Part shown: positions 48,846-57,143 of the stretch, piece after piece
How positions within the stretch are numbered: position 1 is the first letter of the stretch
Layout of the letters: every line of letters starts with the position of its first letter
DNA from: Agrococcus jejuensis
Lineage (GTDB): Bacteria > Actinomycetota > Actinomycetes > Actinomycetales > Microbacteriaceae
Assembly (NCBI RefSeq): GCF_900099705.1
Contig: NZ_LT629695.1
Location: 2,852,001 to 2,916,000, forward strand
Length of the DNA stretch: 64,000 nucleotides
Direction: 5' to 3'
Notes under the pieces: model-generated
Told to the model about the DNA's origin: nothing
Seen by the model: the letters and a program-made list of their open reading frames with translations, nothing else
The model's database searches: none
Made by a program: the position numbers and the translations under genes

Positions 48846-49928
48846 CTAGGGCGTCGAGAACGGCAGCGCGCGGCCCGCGAGCCCGCGGCCGCCGCGCAGC
48901 CGCTGCGCGAGCGCCGCGATCGCCTGCGCCGCCGGATCGTCGGGATGCGTGACGACGACGGGGCTGCCGGCGTCGCCGTCCTCGCGCAGCGCCATCGACA
49001 GCGGAACGCTCGCGAGCAGGTCGACGTCGAGGCGCGCGGCAGCCTCAGCGCCGCCGCCCGAGCCGAAGAGCTCGAGCACCGAGCCGTCGGGCTGCACGAG
49101 CCCCGCCATGTTCTCGACGACGCCCACGACCCGCTGCCCCGTCTGCCGCGCGACCTCCGCCGAGCGCTCGGCGACGTCGGCCGCCGCGCGCTGCGGCGTC
49201 GTCACGACGACGACCTCGGCGTGGGGGAGCAGCTGGCCGAGCGAGATCGCGACGTCGCCCGTGCCGGGCGGCATGTCGATGAGCAGCACGTCGAGGTCGC
49301 CCCACCACACGTCGGTGAGGAACTGCTGCAGCGTGCGGTGCAGCATGGGCCCGCGCCACGACACGGCGCGGTTGCCCTCGACGAGCATGCCGATCGACAC
49401 GACGTGCACGCCATGCTTCGACGGCGGCATCATGAGGTCGCCGACGCGCGTCGGCACGTCGTCGACGCCGAGGATGCCGGGGATCGAGTAGCCGTGCACG
49501 TCGGCGTCGACGAGCCCGACGCGCAGGCCCGACTGCGCGAGCGCGACGGCGAGGTTGGCCGTGAGCGTCGACTTGCCGACGCCGCCCTTGCCGCTCGTGA
49601 TCGCGAGGATGCGCGTGAGCGAGTCGGGCCCGAACGCCATCGTGCGCTTGCCCCGCAGCCGCTCGACGAGCGCCTGCCGCTCCGAGGGCGTCATGACGCC
49701 CACGGCCACGTCGACGGCGTCGACGCCGGCCACCGAGAGCGTCGCGGCGCGCACGTCGGCCTCGATGCGGTCGGCGGCGGGGCATCCGACGATCGTGAGT
49801 CGCAGGTCGACGTGGGCTGCGCCGTCGACGAGCGTGACGTCGCCGACCATGTCGAGCTCGGTGATGGGCCTGCGGATCTCGGGGTCGACGACGCGCGCGA
49901 GCGCCCCGCGGATCGCGTCGGTGCTCAC
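48846..49928 (-). CDS. mrp: Mrp/NBP35-family Fe-S cluster carrier ATPase
   Basis: 360 residues. An N-terminal DUF59/MIP18 domain (about 1-90, with TIVGCPAADRIE) precedes a ParA-like ATPase with deviant Walker A SGKGGVGKSTLTANLA and a DMPPGTGD Walker B/switch region. It is thought to bind and transfer Fe-S clusters; no C-terminal CxxC is obvious. GTG 49928 overlaps the DUF1003 stop codon by 4 nt. Last gene of a three-gene operon with the DUF1003 and MgtE-N/CBS genes. Confidence 0.9.
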   Translation of the reverse strand: MSTDAIRGALARVVDPEIRRPITELDMVGDVTLVDGAAHVDLRLTIVGCPAADRIEADVRAATLSVAGVDAVDVAVGVMTPSERQALVERLRGKRTMAFGPDSLTRILAITSGKGGVGKSTLTANLAVALAQSGLRVGLVDADVHGYSIPGILGVDDVPTRVGDLMMPPSKHGVHVVSIGMLVEGNRAVSWRGPMLHRTLQQFLTDVWWGDLDVLLIDMPPGTGDVAISLGQLLPHAEVVVVTTPQRAAADVAERSAEVARQTGQRVVGVVENMAGLVQPDGSVLELFGSGGGAEAAARLDVDLLASVPLSMALREDGDAGSPVVVTHPDDPAAQAIAALAQRLRGGRGLAGRALPFSTP

Positions 49929-50497
49929 GGCCTCGGCTCGGACGCGGCGTCGGGCTCGCCGGCCGCCGCCTGCGCCTCGGCCTTGCGCTGGTCCTCCATG
50001 TCGTCGAGCAGGCTCTTGAGCTCGGCGCGGATGAAGTCCTTCGTCGCCATGTCCTTGATGGCGAGGCGCAGCGCGACGACCTCGCGGGCGAGGTACTCGG
50101 TGTCGTTGAGGTTGCGCTCGGCGCGCACGCGGTCCTGCTCGATCTGCACGCGGTCGCGGTCGTCCTGCCGGTTCTGCGCGAGCAGGATCATGGGGGCCGC
50201 ATAGGACGCCTGCAGCGAGAGCGCGAGCGTGAGCAGCGGGAATCCCTGGTCCTGCGGGTCGAACTGCGCGTCGTGCGGCGCGATGGAGTTGAAGCCGAGC
50301 CAGAACACGACGAAGACCGTCATGCCCACGAGGAACCACGGCGTGCCCATGCCGCGCGCCATGGCCTCGCTGAAGCCGCCGAAGCGGTCCTTCGACTCGC
50401 GCTTGCCGCGGCGTCGCCCCAGCAGCCCACGGCCGGCGCCCTTCGGCGTCGCGAGGCGGTCCTGGCGCTCGTCGCGCTCGTCCCTGCGGTCAGCCAC
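49925..50497 (-). CDS. DUF1003 membrane protein
   Basis: 190 residues. After a basic leader, GTPWFLVGMTVFVVFWLGFN and FPLLTLALSLQASYAAPMILLAQNRQ are the two membrane helices and signature of DUF1003; a charged helical C-terminal region follows. Function unknown. Its ATG overlaps the end of the MgtE-N/CBS gene by 8 nt. The set DUF1003 + MgtE-N/CBS + Mrp ATPase is conserved in actinobacteria, suggesting a joint role, possibly in divalent metal handling (inference). Confidence 0.85.
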   Translation of the reverse strand: MADRRDERDERQDRLATPKGAGRGLLGRRRGKRESKDRFGGFSEAMARGMGTPWFLVGMTVFVVFWLGFNSIAPHDAQFDPQDQGFPLLTLALSLQASYAAPMILLAQNRQDDRDRVQIEQDRVRAERNLNDTEYLAREVVALRLAIKDMATKDFIRAELKSLLDDMEDQRKAEAQAAAGEPDAASEPRP

Positions 50498-51722
50498 GGC
50501 GTACCTCGTCGTCGTCGCGACGCCAGTCGTCGGGGAGGATGTGGTCGAGCACGTCGTCGACGGTCACGACGCCCACGAGCCGCGACGCGTCGTCGACGAC
50601 GGGCACGGACACGAGGTTGTAGGTCGCCATCGTGCGCGTGAGCGCCGCGGCCGACTCGTCGACCCGCACGGGCTCGATCGCCGGGTCGAGCAGCGTGCCG
50701 AGACGCTCGTTCGGCGGGTAGCGCAGCAGCCGCTGGAAGTGCACGACGCCGAGGAACGCGCCGGTCGGCGGCTCGTACGGCGGCAGCGTGACGAAGACGG
50801 CGGCGGCGAGCGCCGGCGCGATCTCGTGCTTGCGGATGGTCGCGAGGGCCTCGGCGACCGTCGCGTCGGACGCGAGGATCACGGGCTCGGTCGTCATGAG
50901 TCCGCCCGCGGTGTCCTGGCCGTACGCGAGCAGCATGCGCACGTCCTCGGCCTCCTCGGGCTCCATGAGCTCGAGCAGCGCCTCGCCGCGCTCGGCGGGC
51001 AGCTGCGCGATGAGGTCGGCGGCGTCGTCGGGCTGCATCTGGTCGAGCACGTCGGCGGCGCGGTCGTCGCCGAGGGCGTCGAGGATCGCGACCTGGTCGT
51101 CCTCGCTCATCTCCTCGAGCACGTCGGCGAGGCGCTCGTCGGGCAGGTCCTCGGCGACCTCGAGCATGCGCTGCGACGGCAGGTCGAGCAGCGCCGTCGC
51201 GGCGTCGGCGGCGTTGAGGTCCTGCAGCTGGGCGAGGATGTGGTCGGACTCCTGCTCGCCCGCGTGGTCGTGCACGACGTCCATCCAGCGCGCGAGCGTC
51301 GTGGGGCCCTTGCCGAACGGCGACGTGCGGGGCTTGCGCAGGAAGACCTGGTCGACGAGCCACTCGCCGGGCGCCTGCTCGACGATCGAGAGGTCCTCGA
51401 GGCGCGCCTCGGTGCCGTCGCGCAGCGTGACGCCGCGACCGAGCACCTGGGCGAGCACGAGCTGCTCGCCGCCGCGCTGCTCGAACCGGCGCAGGTTGAT
51501 GAGGCCCGTCGTGATGAGCTGGCCGCCGCCGATCGACATGACGCGGCCGATCGACAGGAACACGCGGCGCTTGCCGGTGACCTCGACGACGAAGCCGACG
51601 ATGCGCGGCGCCGCGGTCTCGCGCGGCACCATGACGACGTCGCGGACCCTGCCCACCTTGTCGCCCTGGGGGTCGAAGACGGGGCAGCCCACGAGCCGTG
51701 CGACGAACGCCTTGCTGCTCAC
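50490..51722 (-). CDS. soluble MgtE N-domain and CBS-pair protein
   Basis: 410 residues. Order: PRC-barrel-like region (about 1-120, CPVFDPQGDKVGRVRDVVM), MgtE N-domain superhelix (about 150-270, repeats such as LPDERLADVLEEM), then a CBS pair (about 275-400, VVDDASRLVGVVTVDDVLDHI). MgtE transporters use these domains as a Mg2+ sensor, but here no membrane domain follows, so it is not itself a channel. It may sense Mg2+ or nucleotide for another protein. GTG 51722 lies 6 nt after TAGCGT (leaderless). Confidence 0.88.
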   Translation of the reverse strand: MSSKAFVARLVGCPVFDPQGDKVGRVRDVVMVPRETAAPRIVGFVVEVTGKRRVFLSIGRVMSIGGGQLITTGLINLRRFEQRGGEQLVLAQVLGRGVTLRDGTEARLEDLSIVEQAPGEWLVDQVFLRKPRTSPFGKGPTTLARWMDVVHDHAGEQESDHILAQLQDLNAADAATALLDLPSQRMLEVAEDLPDERLADVLEEMSEDDQVAILDALGDDRAADVLDQMQPDDAADLIAQLPAERGEALLELMEPEEAEDVRMLLAYGQDTAGGLMTTEPVILASDATVAEALATIRKHEIAPALAAAVFVTLPPYEPPTGAFLGVVHFQRLLRYPPNERLGTLLDPAIEPVRVDESAAALTRTMATYNLVSVPVVDDASRLVGVVTVDDVLDHILPDDWRRDDDEVRRG

Positions 51723-51728
51723 GGTGCA

Positions 51729-51734
51729 ACGCTA
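51729..51734 (-). promoter_or_regulatory. -10 box (TAGCGT) of a probable leaderless promoter
   Basis: On minus, TAGCGT is followed by 6 nt and GTG 51722, start of the MgtE-N/CBS-DUF1003-mrp operon. Confidence 0.5.
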
Positions 51735-51798
51735 CCTGTGGGCTTCGCGGGTCGCGAACGCCCCACGCGGGCGAGCGTCGACGTGGGACCATGGAGAC

Positions 51799-52338
51799 GT
51801 GAGCATCCTCCAGCCCTCCGACCGCGGCGAGCAGCGTCTGCCCGACGGCGTGGTCGTCGCGTCGTTCGCCACCTACGCCGAGGCGCAGGCTGCGGTGAAC
51901 AAGGTGTCGGAGGCCGAGGCGGAGATCCGCGGGCTCGCGATCGTCGGCAACGACCTCAAGCTCGTCGAGCGCGTCATGGGCCGCCTGACGTGGGGCAAGG
52001 TCGCGTTCAACGGCATGCTGCGCGGCCTCATGTTCGGCGTGTTCTTCGGCCTCGCGATCTACCTGCTCATGCCGGAGTCGCTGCAGTCGGCGTTCATCCT
52101 GCCGCTGCTGGGTGCCGCGATGGGCATCATCCTCGCCATCGTGACGCACGCGATGACGCGCAAGCGCCGCGAGTTCTCGAGCGTGCAGCAGGTCATGGCG
52201 ACGCGCTACGACATCGTCGCGCCGCAGACGATCGCGGGCAAGACGATGCACGTCATCGGGCAGCGCGCGGCCGCCGCGCCGGTCACGACCCCCGCGGAGG
52301 CGCCGGTCGTGCCCGCGCCGGAGTCGCCGCAGGCGTAG
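51799..52338 (+). CDS. general stress protein 17M-like membrane protein
   Basis: 179 residues. The N-terminal ~75 residues (VVASFATYAEAQAAVNKVSE and a later LVERVMGRLTWG) match the GSP17M/YflT-type domain; then two hydrophobic helices (FNGMLRGLMFGVFFGLAIYL and FILPLLGAAMGIILAIV) and a C-terminal Pro/Ala tail. Function unknown; members are linked to general stress in Bacillus. The 3' end overlaps the convergent lysG gene by 56 bp. The GTG start lacks a clear ribosome site. Confidence 0.75.
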   Translation: MSILQPSDRGEQRLPDGVVVASFATYAEAQAAVNKVSEAEAEIRGLAIVGNDLKLVERVMGRLTWGKVAFNGMLRGLMFGVFFGLAIYLLMPESLQSAFILPLLGAAMGIILAIVTHAMTRKRREFSSVQQVMATRYDIVAPQTIAGKTMHVIGQRAAAAPVTTPAEAPVVPAPESPQA

Positions 52339-53206
52339 CGACGATGTCGGTCGCCTCCTTGGCGGCCGCGACGACGGCGTCCGTGATGGCGTCGAGCAGC
52401 GTCGACGACAGGTTCCACCGCTGCCAGTGCAGCGGCACGTCGATGGGGTCGCCGTCGAGCGCGACGAACGCGCCCGTCTCGAGCTGCGACGGCAGCAGCA
52501 TGCCCCAGCCGAGGCCCAGCTCGATCGCGTGGCCGAACTCGGCGGATGCCGAGACGAGGTGGCGCGGCGGCGTCCCCGTGACGCCGCGCGCGGCGAGGTG
52601 CCGTGCCTGCAGCACGTCGGAGTCGTCGAAGTCGACGTAGGGCGCGCGGGCGAGCTCGTCGGCGGTGCCGCCGTCGGGCAGCCAGCGCGCGGCGAACGCG
52701 GGGCTCGCGGCGGCGACGTAGCGCATGCCGCCGATGGGGGAGGAGACGCAGCCGGGCACGGGCTCGCGCTGCGCCGTGACGGCGCCCATGACCGTGCCCG
52801 ACTCGAGCAGGGCCGCCGTGCGCTCCTGGTCCTCGCGGTGCAGCTCGACGACGACGTCGTGGTCGCGGGCGACGGCGGCGACGGCGGGCAGGAACCAGCT
52901 CGCGAGGGAGTCGGCATTGACGCCGAGGCGCATGGTCGCGGTGCCCTGCTCGGCGCCGAGCTCGGTGAGCGCCTCGTGCTCGAGCAGCGCGAGCTGCCTG
53001 CCGAGCCGCAGCAGCACCGTGCCGTCGGGCGTGGGCCGCACGGGGCGCGTTCGGGTGAGCAGCACGCGGCCGAGCTGCCGCTCGAGGGCGCGGATGCGCT
53101 GGCTCACGGCCGAGGGGGTGAGGGCGAGCGCCTGGGCGGCGCCGTCGAGCGTGCCCGCGTCGACGGCGGCGACGAGGGTGCGCAGCAGGTCGCGAGGCAG
53201 CTCCAT
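52283..53206 (-). CDS. lysG: LysR-type regulator, LysG/ArgP family
   Basis: 307 residues. Helix-turn-helix at about 18-37 (LDGAAQALALTPSAVSQRIR), followed by an effector-binding domain with GVNADSLASWFLPA, which is characteristic of ArgP/LysG (formerly IciA). LysG activates lysE in response to high lysine or arginine. It is divergent from a lysE homologue, the classical arrangement in Corynebacterium. ATG 53206 sits 6 nt after TAGCGT (leaderless). Its 3' end overlaps the stress-protein gene. Confidence 0.92.
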   Translation of the reverse strand: MELPRDLLRTLVAAVDAGTLDGAAQALALTPSAVSQRIRALERQLGRVLLTRTRPVRPTPDGTVLLRLGRQLALLEHEALTELGAEQGTATMRLGVNADSLASWFLPAVAAVARDHDVVVELHREDQERTAALLESGTVMGAVTAQREPVPGCVSSPIGGMRYVAAASPAFAARWLPDGGTADELARAPYVDFDDSDVLQARHLAARGVTGTPPRHLVSASAEFGHAIELGLGWGMLLPSQLETGAFVALDGDPIDVPLHWQRWNLSSTLLDAITDAVVAAAKEATDIVATPAATPARARPAPPRGS

Positions 53207-53212
53207 GCCTCG

Positions 53213-53218
53213 ACGCTA
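53213..53218 (-). promoter_or_regulatory. -10 box (TAGCGT) of lysG, leaderless
   Basis: On minus, TAGCGT is followed by 6 nt and ATG 53206. It abuts the LysG operator candidate, so binding there could repress lysG. Confidence 0.5.
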
Positions 53219-53237
53219 CCTGAAGCGATGCTTCAGG
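53219..53237. promoter_or_regulatory. candidate LysG operator
   Basis: CCTGAAGC-GAT-GCTTCAGG is a perfect 8-bp inverted repeat with a 3-nt spacer in the lysG-lysE divergent region, of the dyad kind bound by LysR-type regulators. It lies next to the lysG -10 box and about 42 bp before that of lysE. Confidence 0.6.
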
Positions 53238-53278
53238 TCATGCAGGAACGTGCGCTGGTGCTGCAGGTCGCCTGGCCG

Positions 53279-53284
53279 TAGCGT
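53279..53284 (+). promoter_or_regulatory. -10 box (TAGCGT) of lysE, leaderless
   Basis: TAGCGT is followed by 6 nt and GTG 53291. Confidence 0.5.
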
Positions 53285-53290
53285 CGACGC

Positions 53291-53935
53291 GTGCTCTCCT
53301 TCGCCGCCTTCCTCGCCGGACTCGCCATCTGCCTCGGCCTCATCACCTCGATCGGGGCGCAGAACTCCTACGTGCTGCGCCAGGGCATCCGTCGCGAGCA
53401 CGTCGGCGCGATCGTCATCGCGTGCATCGCGAGCGAGATCGTGCTGCAGACGGCCGGCGTCGCCGGCGTGGGCGTGCTCGTGACGCACGTGCCGTGGCTC
53501 GACGGCGTGGCGCGGTGGGCGGGCGCGATCTTCCTCGTCGGCTACGCCTTCGTGTGCGCGCGACGCGCGTGGCGCGGTGGCGGGTCGCTCGTCGCGGCGC
53601 CCGACGAGACGGCAGCGGGCGAGGGCGGCGTCGCCGTGCGGCAGCGCACCTCGCGGCGCACGGCCGTGCTCACGATCCTCGCGCTCACGTGGCTCAACCC
53701 GCACGCGCTCATCGAGACGACCCTCGTCATGGGGTCGATCGCCGCGACGCACGGCGACGCGCGCTGGTCGTTCCTCGTCGGCGGCCTGCTGGCCTCCGCC
53801 ATCTGGTTCGTCGGCTTCGGGTACGGCGCGAGGTTCCTCGCGCCGATCATGCGCACCGAGCGCGCGTGGCGCATCCTCGACGGCGGCATCGCCGTCGTCA
53901 TGCTCGTCATCGCGGTCGCGCTCGTGGCGCTGTAG
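53291..53935 (+). CDS. lysE: LysE-family amino acid exporter
   Basis: 214 residues, about six hydrophobic helices. ITSIGAQNSYVLRQGIRREH is the LysE signature (GAQN-x3-LRQG), and LTWLNPHALIETTLVMG is the second conserved region. It exports L-lysine or L-arginine and prevents toxic build-up when peptides are imported, which fits the peptide transporter and lysine genes in the same window. Divergent from its predicted activator LysG. It converges on the aminopeptidase gene 7 bp downstream. Confidence 0.93.
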   Translation: MLSFAAFLAGLAICLGLITSIGAQNSYVLRQGIRREHVGAIVIACIASEIVLQTAGVAGVGVLVTHVPWLDGVARWAGAIFLVGYAFVCARRAWRGGGSLVAAPDETAAGEGGVAVRQRTSRRTAVLTILALTWLNPHALIETTLVMGSIAATHGDARWSFLVGGLLASAIWFVGFGYGARFLAPIMRTERAWRILDGGIAVVMLVIAVALVAL

Positions 53936-53942
53936 CCCCGGG

Positions 53943-55433
53943 CTACGCGCGCAGCGACGCCATCCACGCCTCGACCTCGTCGACGGTGCGGGGGATGCCG
54001 CCCGAGAGGTTGCGCACGCCGTCGGCGGTCACGACGACGTCGTCCTCGATGCGCACGCCGATGCCGCGCAGCTCCTCGGGCACCGTGAGGTCGTCGGGCT
54101 GGAAGTAGAGGCCGGGCTCGATCGTGAAGACCATCCCCTCCTCCACGATGCCGTCGTGGTAGAAGTCGCGACGCGCCTGGGCGCAGTCGTGCACGTCGAG
54201 GCCGAGGTGGTGGCTCGTGCCGTGCACCATCCACCGGCGGTGCAGCTGGTTCTCGGGCTCGAGCGACTCCTCGGCGCTCATCGGTAGCAGGCCCCACTCG
54301 GCCGTGCGGCGCGCGATGACCTCCATGGCGGCGGCGTGGATCTCCTTGAACACGATGCCGGGGCGCGCGACGGCGAACGCGGCGTCGGCGGCCTCGAGCA
54401 CGGCCTCGTAGACCTTGCGCTGGATGGGGCTGAACGTGCCCGAGATCGGGAGCGTGCGCGTGATGTCGGCCGTGTAGAGGCTGTCGACCTCGACGCCGGC
54501 GTCGAGCAGGATGAGGTCGCCGTCGCGCACGACGCCGTCGTTGCGCGTCCAGTGCAGGATGCACGCGTGCGCGCCCGACGCCGCGATCGTGTCGTAGCCC
54601 ACGGCGTTGCCGTCGATGCGAGCGCGGCGGTGGAACGTGCCCTCGACGACGCGCTCGCCGCGCGCGTGGGCGCGGGCGGCGTCGAGGTCGCGGATGACGT
54701 CGTCGAACCCGGCCTTCGTGGCGTCGACGGCGCGCTGCACCTCGGCGATCTCCCACGCGCTCTTCACGAGGCGCAGCTCGGCGAGGTCGCGGCCGACGAC
54801 GTCGTCGCCGTCTGCGGAGGCGTTGGCGTGGTCGCCGAGGCGGTCGACGATCGCGGGGTCGCCCTCGCTCGTCACGAGCACGGGCACCGAGGCGTCGGCG
54901 AGCACGGCCTCGACGTCGGCGAGGTCCTTCGTCGCGAGGCCGAGGTCGGCGGCGACGTGCGCGAGCGAGGGGCGGGCGCCGATCCAGAACTCGCCGATCT
55001 CGGCGTTCGCGAAGAACTCGGTCGTGTCGCGGCCCGCGGGCTGGCGGAAGTAGAGCGTCGCATCGTGGCCATCGGCGGTCGGCTCGAGCACCAGCACGGA
55101 GTCGGGCTCGGCGTCGGCACCCCAACCGGTGAGGATCGCGAAGTCGGGGGCGGCGCGGTACGGGTAGTCGGTGTCGTTCGAGCGCTGCTTGCGCGGGCCG
55201 GCAGGCACGACGATGCGCGCCCCCGCGTGCTTCGCCGACAGGGCGGCGCGACGGGCGGCGGCCTCGGCGGCGGCGGCGCGCGGCTCGGGCAGCACCTCCT
55301 CGCGGTCGGCCCAGCCCTGCTGCACGTGCTCGACGAAGCGGCTCGACAGCGGCGTCGTCGACCGGCCGGCGTTGCGCTCGCTCGCCTGCGGCTCCGCGGT
55401 GGTCTCGGCTGCGGTCGTCTGCGTCTCGCTCAT
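53943..55433 (-). CDS. pepP: Xaa-Pro aminopeptidase (M24B, PepP-like)
   Basis: 496 residues. An N-terminal AMP_N domain (about 35-190, with SVLVLEPTADGHDATLYF) precedes the pita-bread metallopeptidase: DAGVEVDSLYTADITRT with two metal Asp, HGTSHHLGLDVHD with His, TIEPGLYF and GVRIEDDVVVT with Glu. It removes N-terminal residues before proline, using two Mn2+. I chose ATG 55433 because GGGAGG lies 9 nt upstream; ATG 55442 would sit directly on that site. Confidence 0.93.
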   Translation of the reverse strand: MSETQTTAAETTAEPQASERNAGRSTTPLSSRFVEHVQQGWADREEVLPEPRAAAAEAAARRAALSAKHAGARIVVPAGPRKQRSNDTDYPYRAAPDFAILTGWGADAEPDSVLVLEPTADGHDATLYFRQPAGRDTTEFFANAEIGEFWIGARPSLAHVAADLGLATKDLADVEAVLADASVPVLVTSEGDPAIVDRLGDHANASADGDDVVGRDLAELRLVKSAWEIAEVQRAVDATKAGFDDVIRDLDAARAHARGERVVEGTFHRRARIDGNAVGYDTIAASGAHACILHWTRNDGVVRDGDLILLDAGVEVDSLYTADITRTLPISGTFSPIQRKVYEAVLEAADAAFAVARPGIVFKEIHAAAMEVIARRTAEWGLLPMSAEESLEPENQLHRRWMVHGTSHHLGLDVHDCAQARRDFYHDGIVEEGMVFTIEPGLYFQPDDLTVPEELRGIGVRIEDDVVVTADGVRNLSGGIPRTVDEVEAWMASLRA

Positions 55434-55490
55434 GGCATCCATCCTCCCACCGCGCGCGCCGCCGTGCAGGGTGAGCGTTCCTCGCCGACC

Positions 55491-55496
55491 TAGGAT
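55491..55496 (+). promoter_or_regulatory. -10 box (TAGGAT) of a probable leaderless promoter
   Basis: TAGGAT is followed by 6 nt and GTG 55503. Confidence 0.5.
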
Positions 55497-55502
55497 CGAA
55501 CG

Positions 55503-56312
55503 GTGGCAGACGGCACGCGACTCGGACGACGCTCGTGGCGCGTCGAGAACCGCGGTCGCGACGGCGGCGTCCGCAGCGAGCACCGCTTCGGCGAGGACGT
55601 CGTGGTCGCCTGGACGTGGCACGCCGGCCACGAGCGCACGGTCGTGCTCGTGCACGGCATCGGCATGGGGCAGCAGTACTTCGGGCTGCTGCGCGCGGAG
55701 CTCGCGAAGACGTTCGACGTCGTCGCGGTCGACCTGCCCGGGTTCGGCGAGTCGCCGGAGCCCACGAAGGCGGCGAGCATGGAGGAGTGCGGCGCCATCG
55801 TGGGCGGCGTCATCCGCGACCTTCGCCTGGCCCCGGTCGTCGCGGTCGGGCACTCCATGGGCACGCAGGTCGTGAGCGAGCTCACGGCGCAGCATCCCGA
55901 GCTCGTCGACGCGCTCGTGCTCATCGCCCCGACCGTCGACCGCAAGCGGCGCAGCAAGCGCACGCAGTCGGCGCGCCTCCTGCTCGACCTCGTGAACGAT
56001 CCGCCGATCGTCGGGCTCGTGGGCCTCAGGATGTACGCGCAGGCCGGGCCGCGCTGGTTCCTCAAGCAGTTCGACATGATGCTCGCGCACCGGCTCGAGA
56101 CGATCGCGCCGCGCATCCAGCGTCCGACGCTCGTGATCCGTGGGTCGCGCGACGTCGTCTGCCCGCGCCGCTGGGTGCGCGAGATCGCGGGCCTCATCCC
56201 CGACGCCACCTTCCGCGAGGCGAAGGGCAAGGGACATGAGGCGATGATCACCGGTGCCGAGCCCGTCGCCGACATGATCGCCGAGTTCGTCGCCGCTCGG
56301 TCGGAGGACTGA
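55503..56312 (+). CDS. alpha/beta hydrolase
   Basis: 269 residues. The oxyanion region is VLVHGIGMGQQYF, the nucleophile elbow is VGHSMGTQVV, the acid Asp is near SRDVVCPRRW and the His is in GKGHEAMI. This completes a Ser-Asp-His triad. Cytosolic; substrate unknown. GTG 55503 is leaderless. Its last base is shared with the ATG of a second alpha/beta hydrolase gene, so the two form an operon. Confidence 0.85.
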   Translation: MADGTRLGRRSWRVENRGRDGGVRSEHRFGEDVVVAWTWHAGHERTVVLVHGIGMGQQYFGLLRAELAKTFDVVAVDLPGFGESPEPTKAASMEECGAIVGGVIRDLRLAPVVAVGHSMGTQVVSELTAQHPELVDALVLIAPTVDRKRRSKRTQSARLLLDLVNDPPIVGLVGLRMYAQAGPRWFLKQFDMMLAHRLETIAPRIQRPTLVIRGSRDVVCPRRWVREIAGLIPDATFREAKGKGHEAMITGAEPVADMIAEFVAARSED

Positions 56313-57025
56313 TGCGCCGCGTGCTCGGTCGCGCGGCGACGTGGGCGCGCGACTACGTGGATGCGACGCGCGGTCAGGCTCGCGCGTTCGTGCGCCGGAC
56401 GACGCCGCTCGACGTCCCAGCGCCCGACGGCGGCGTGACGGTCGTGCTGCTGCCGGGCGTGTGGGAGCCGTGGCGCTACCTCGAGCCGCTCGCACGCCGA
56501 CTCGCGGCGCGCGGCCTCGGCGTGCGCGCCGTGCCCGCGCTCGGGTGGAACCTCGCACCGTTCGTGGACGCCGTGCCGCTCGTGCGCGCGGCGATCGACG
56601 ACCTGCGCGGTGACGTCGTGCTCGTCGCCCACTCGAAGGGCGGGCTCACGGGCAAGCACGTGCTCGTCGACTGGGCGCGCGACGCGATCGCGGGCACGAC
56701 GCCCGCCGGTGTGCGGCTCCTGGGTCTCGTCGCGGTGGCGACGCCGTTCGAGGGCACGGCGAGAGCGCGGCTGGTGCCGTGGTGGCGGTCGCTGACCGAG
56801 CTGCGCGACGGCTCGCCGGCGCTCGTGGCGCTCGCGGCCGAGACGGCGGCGAACGCGAGCATCGTCGAGCTCGTGCCGTCGTGGGATCCGCACGTGCCGT
56901 CGCACGCGCCGCTCGCGGGCTCGGAGGTCGTGCGGCTGCGCGCCGCCGGCCACTTCTCGAGCCTCGAGTCGCGCGAGACGTTCGACGAGGTGCTCGCGGC
57001 GATCGCGCGCCTGCGCGCCCGCTGA
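56312..57025 (+). CDS. alpha/beta hydrolase, lipase/acyltransferase-like
   Basis: 237 residues. VVLLPGVWEPWRYLEPLARRLA opens the fold, VLVAHSKGGLTGKHVL is the nucleophile elbow (Lys after Ser, as in some lipase-like proteins) and AAGHFSSLESRETF supplies the His. No signal peptide is visible. Substrate unknown. It overlaps the preceding hydrolase gene by one base and is followed by a large hairpin that separates it from the convergent FAD oxidase gene. Confidence 0.82.
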   Translation: MRRVLGRAATWARDYVDATRGQARAFVRRTTPLDVPAPDGGVTVVLLPGVWEPWRYLEPLARRLAARGLGVRAVPALGWNLAPFVDAVPLVRAAIDDLRGDVVLVAHSKGGLTGKHVLVDWARDAIAGTTPAGVRLLGLVAVATPFEGTARARLVPWWRSLTELRDGSPALVALAAETAANASIVELVPSWDPHVPSHAPLAGSEVVRLRAAGHFSSLESRETFDEVLAAIARLRAR

Positions 57026-57049
57026 CGCGCCGCGGTCATCCGGGCATCT

Positions 57050-57120
57050 GCGTTGTGCAGGCGATCAGGGGTGGCGGAGGGAAGATACCCCTCCGACCCC
57101 CGTGATCGCCTGCAAAACGC
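57050..57120. terminator. long near-perfect palindrome between convergent genes
   Basis: The arms 57050-57067 and 57103-57120 pair with one mismatch (18 positions), continue through GGGG/CCCC and CGGAGGG/CCCTCCG, and leave a 7-nt loop at 57082-57088: roughly 28 bp of stem in 71 nt. It probably ends transcription from both sides; a MITE-like origin is possible. Confidence 0.6.
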
Positions 57121-57143
57121 AAACGGCGGAGAGCGTCAGTCCG

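Noticed and set aside
46734-50204. A 1156-codon open frame on plus across four genes
   Set aside because: It is Arg-rich and low in complexity, shows no domain, and crosses genes with clear homology on both strands. It is a by-product of very high GC content.
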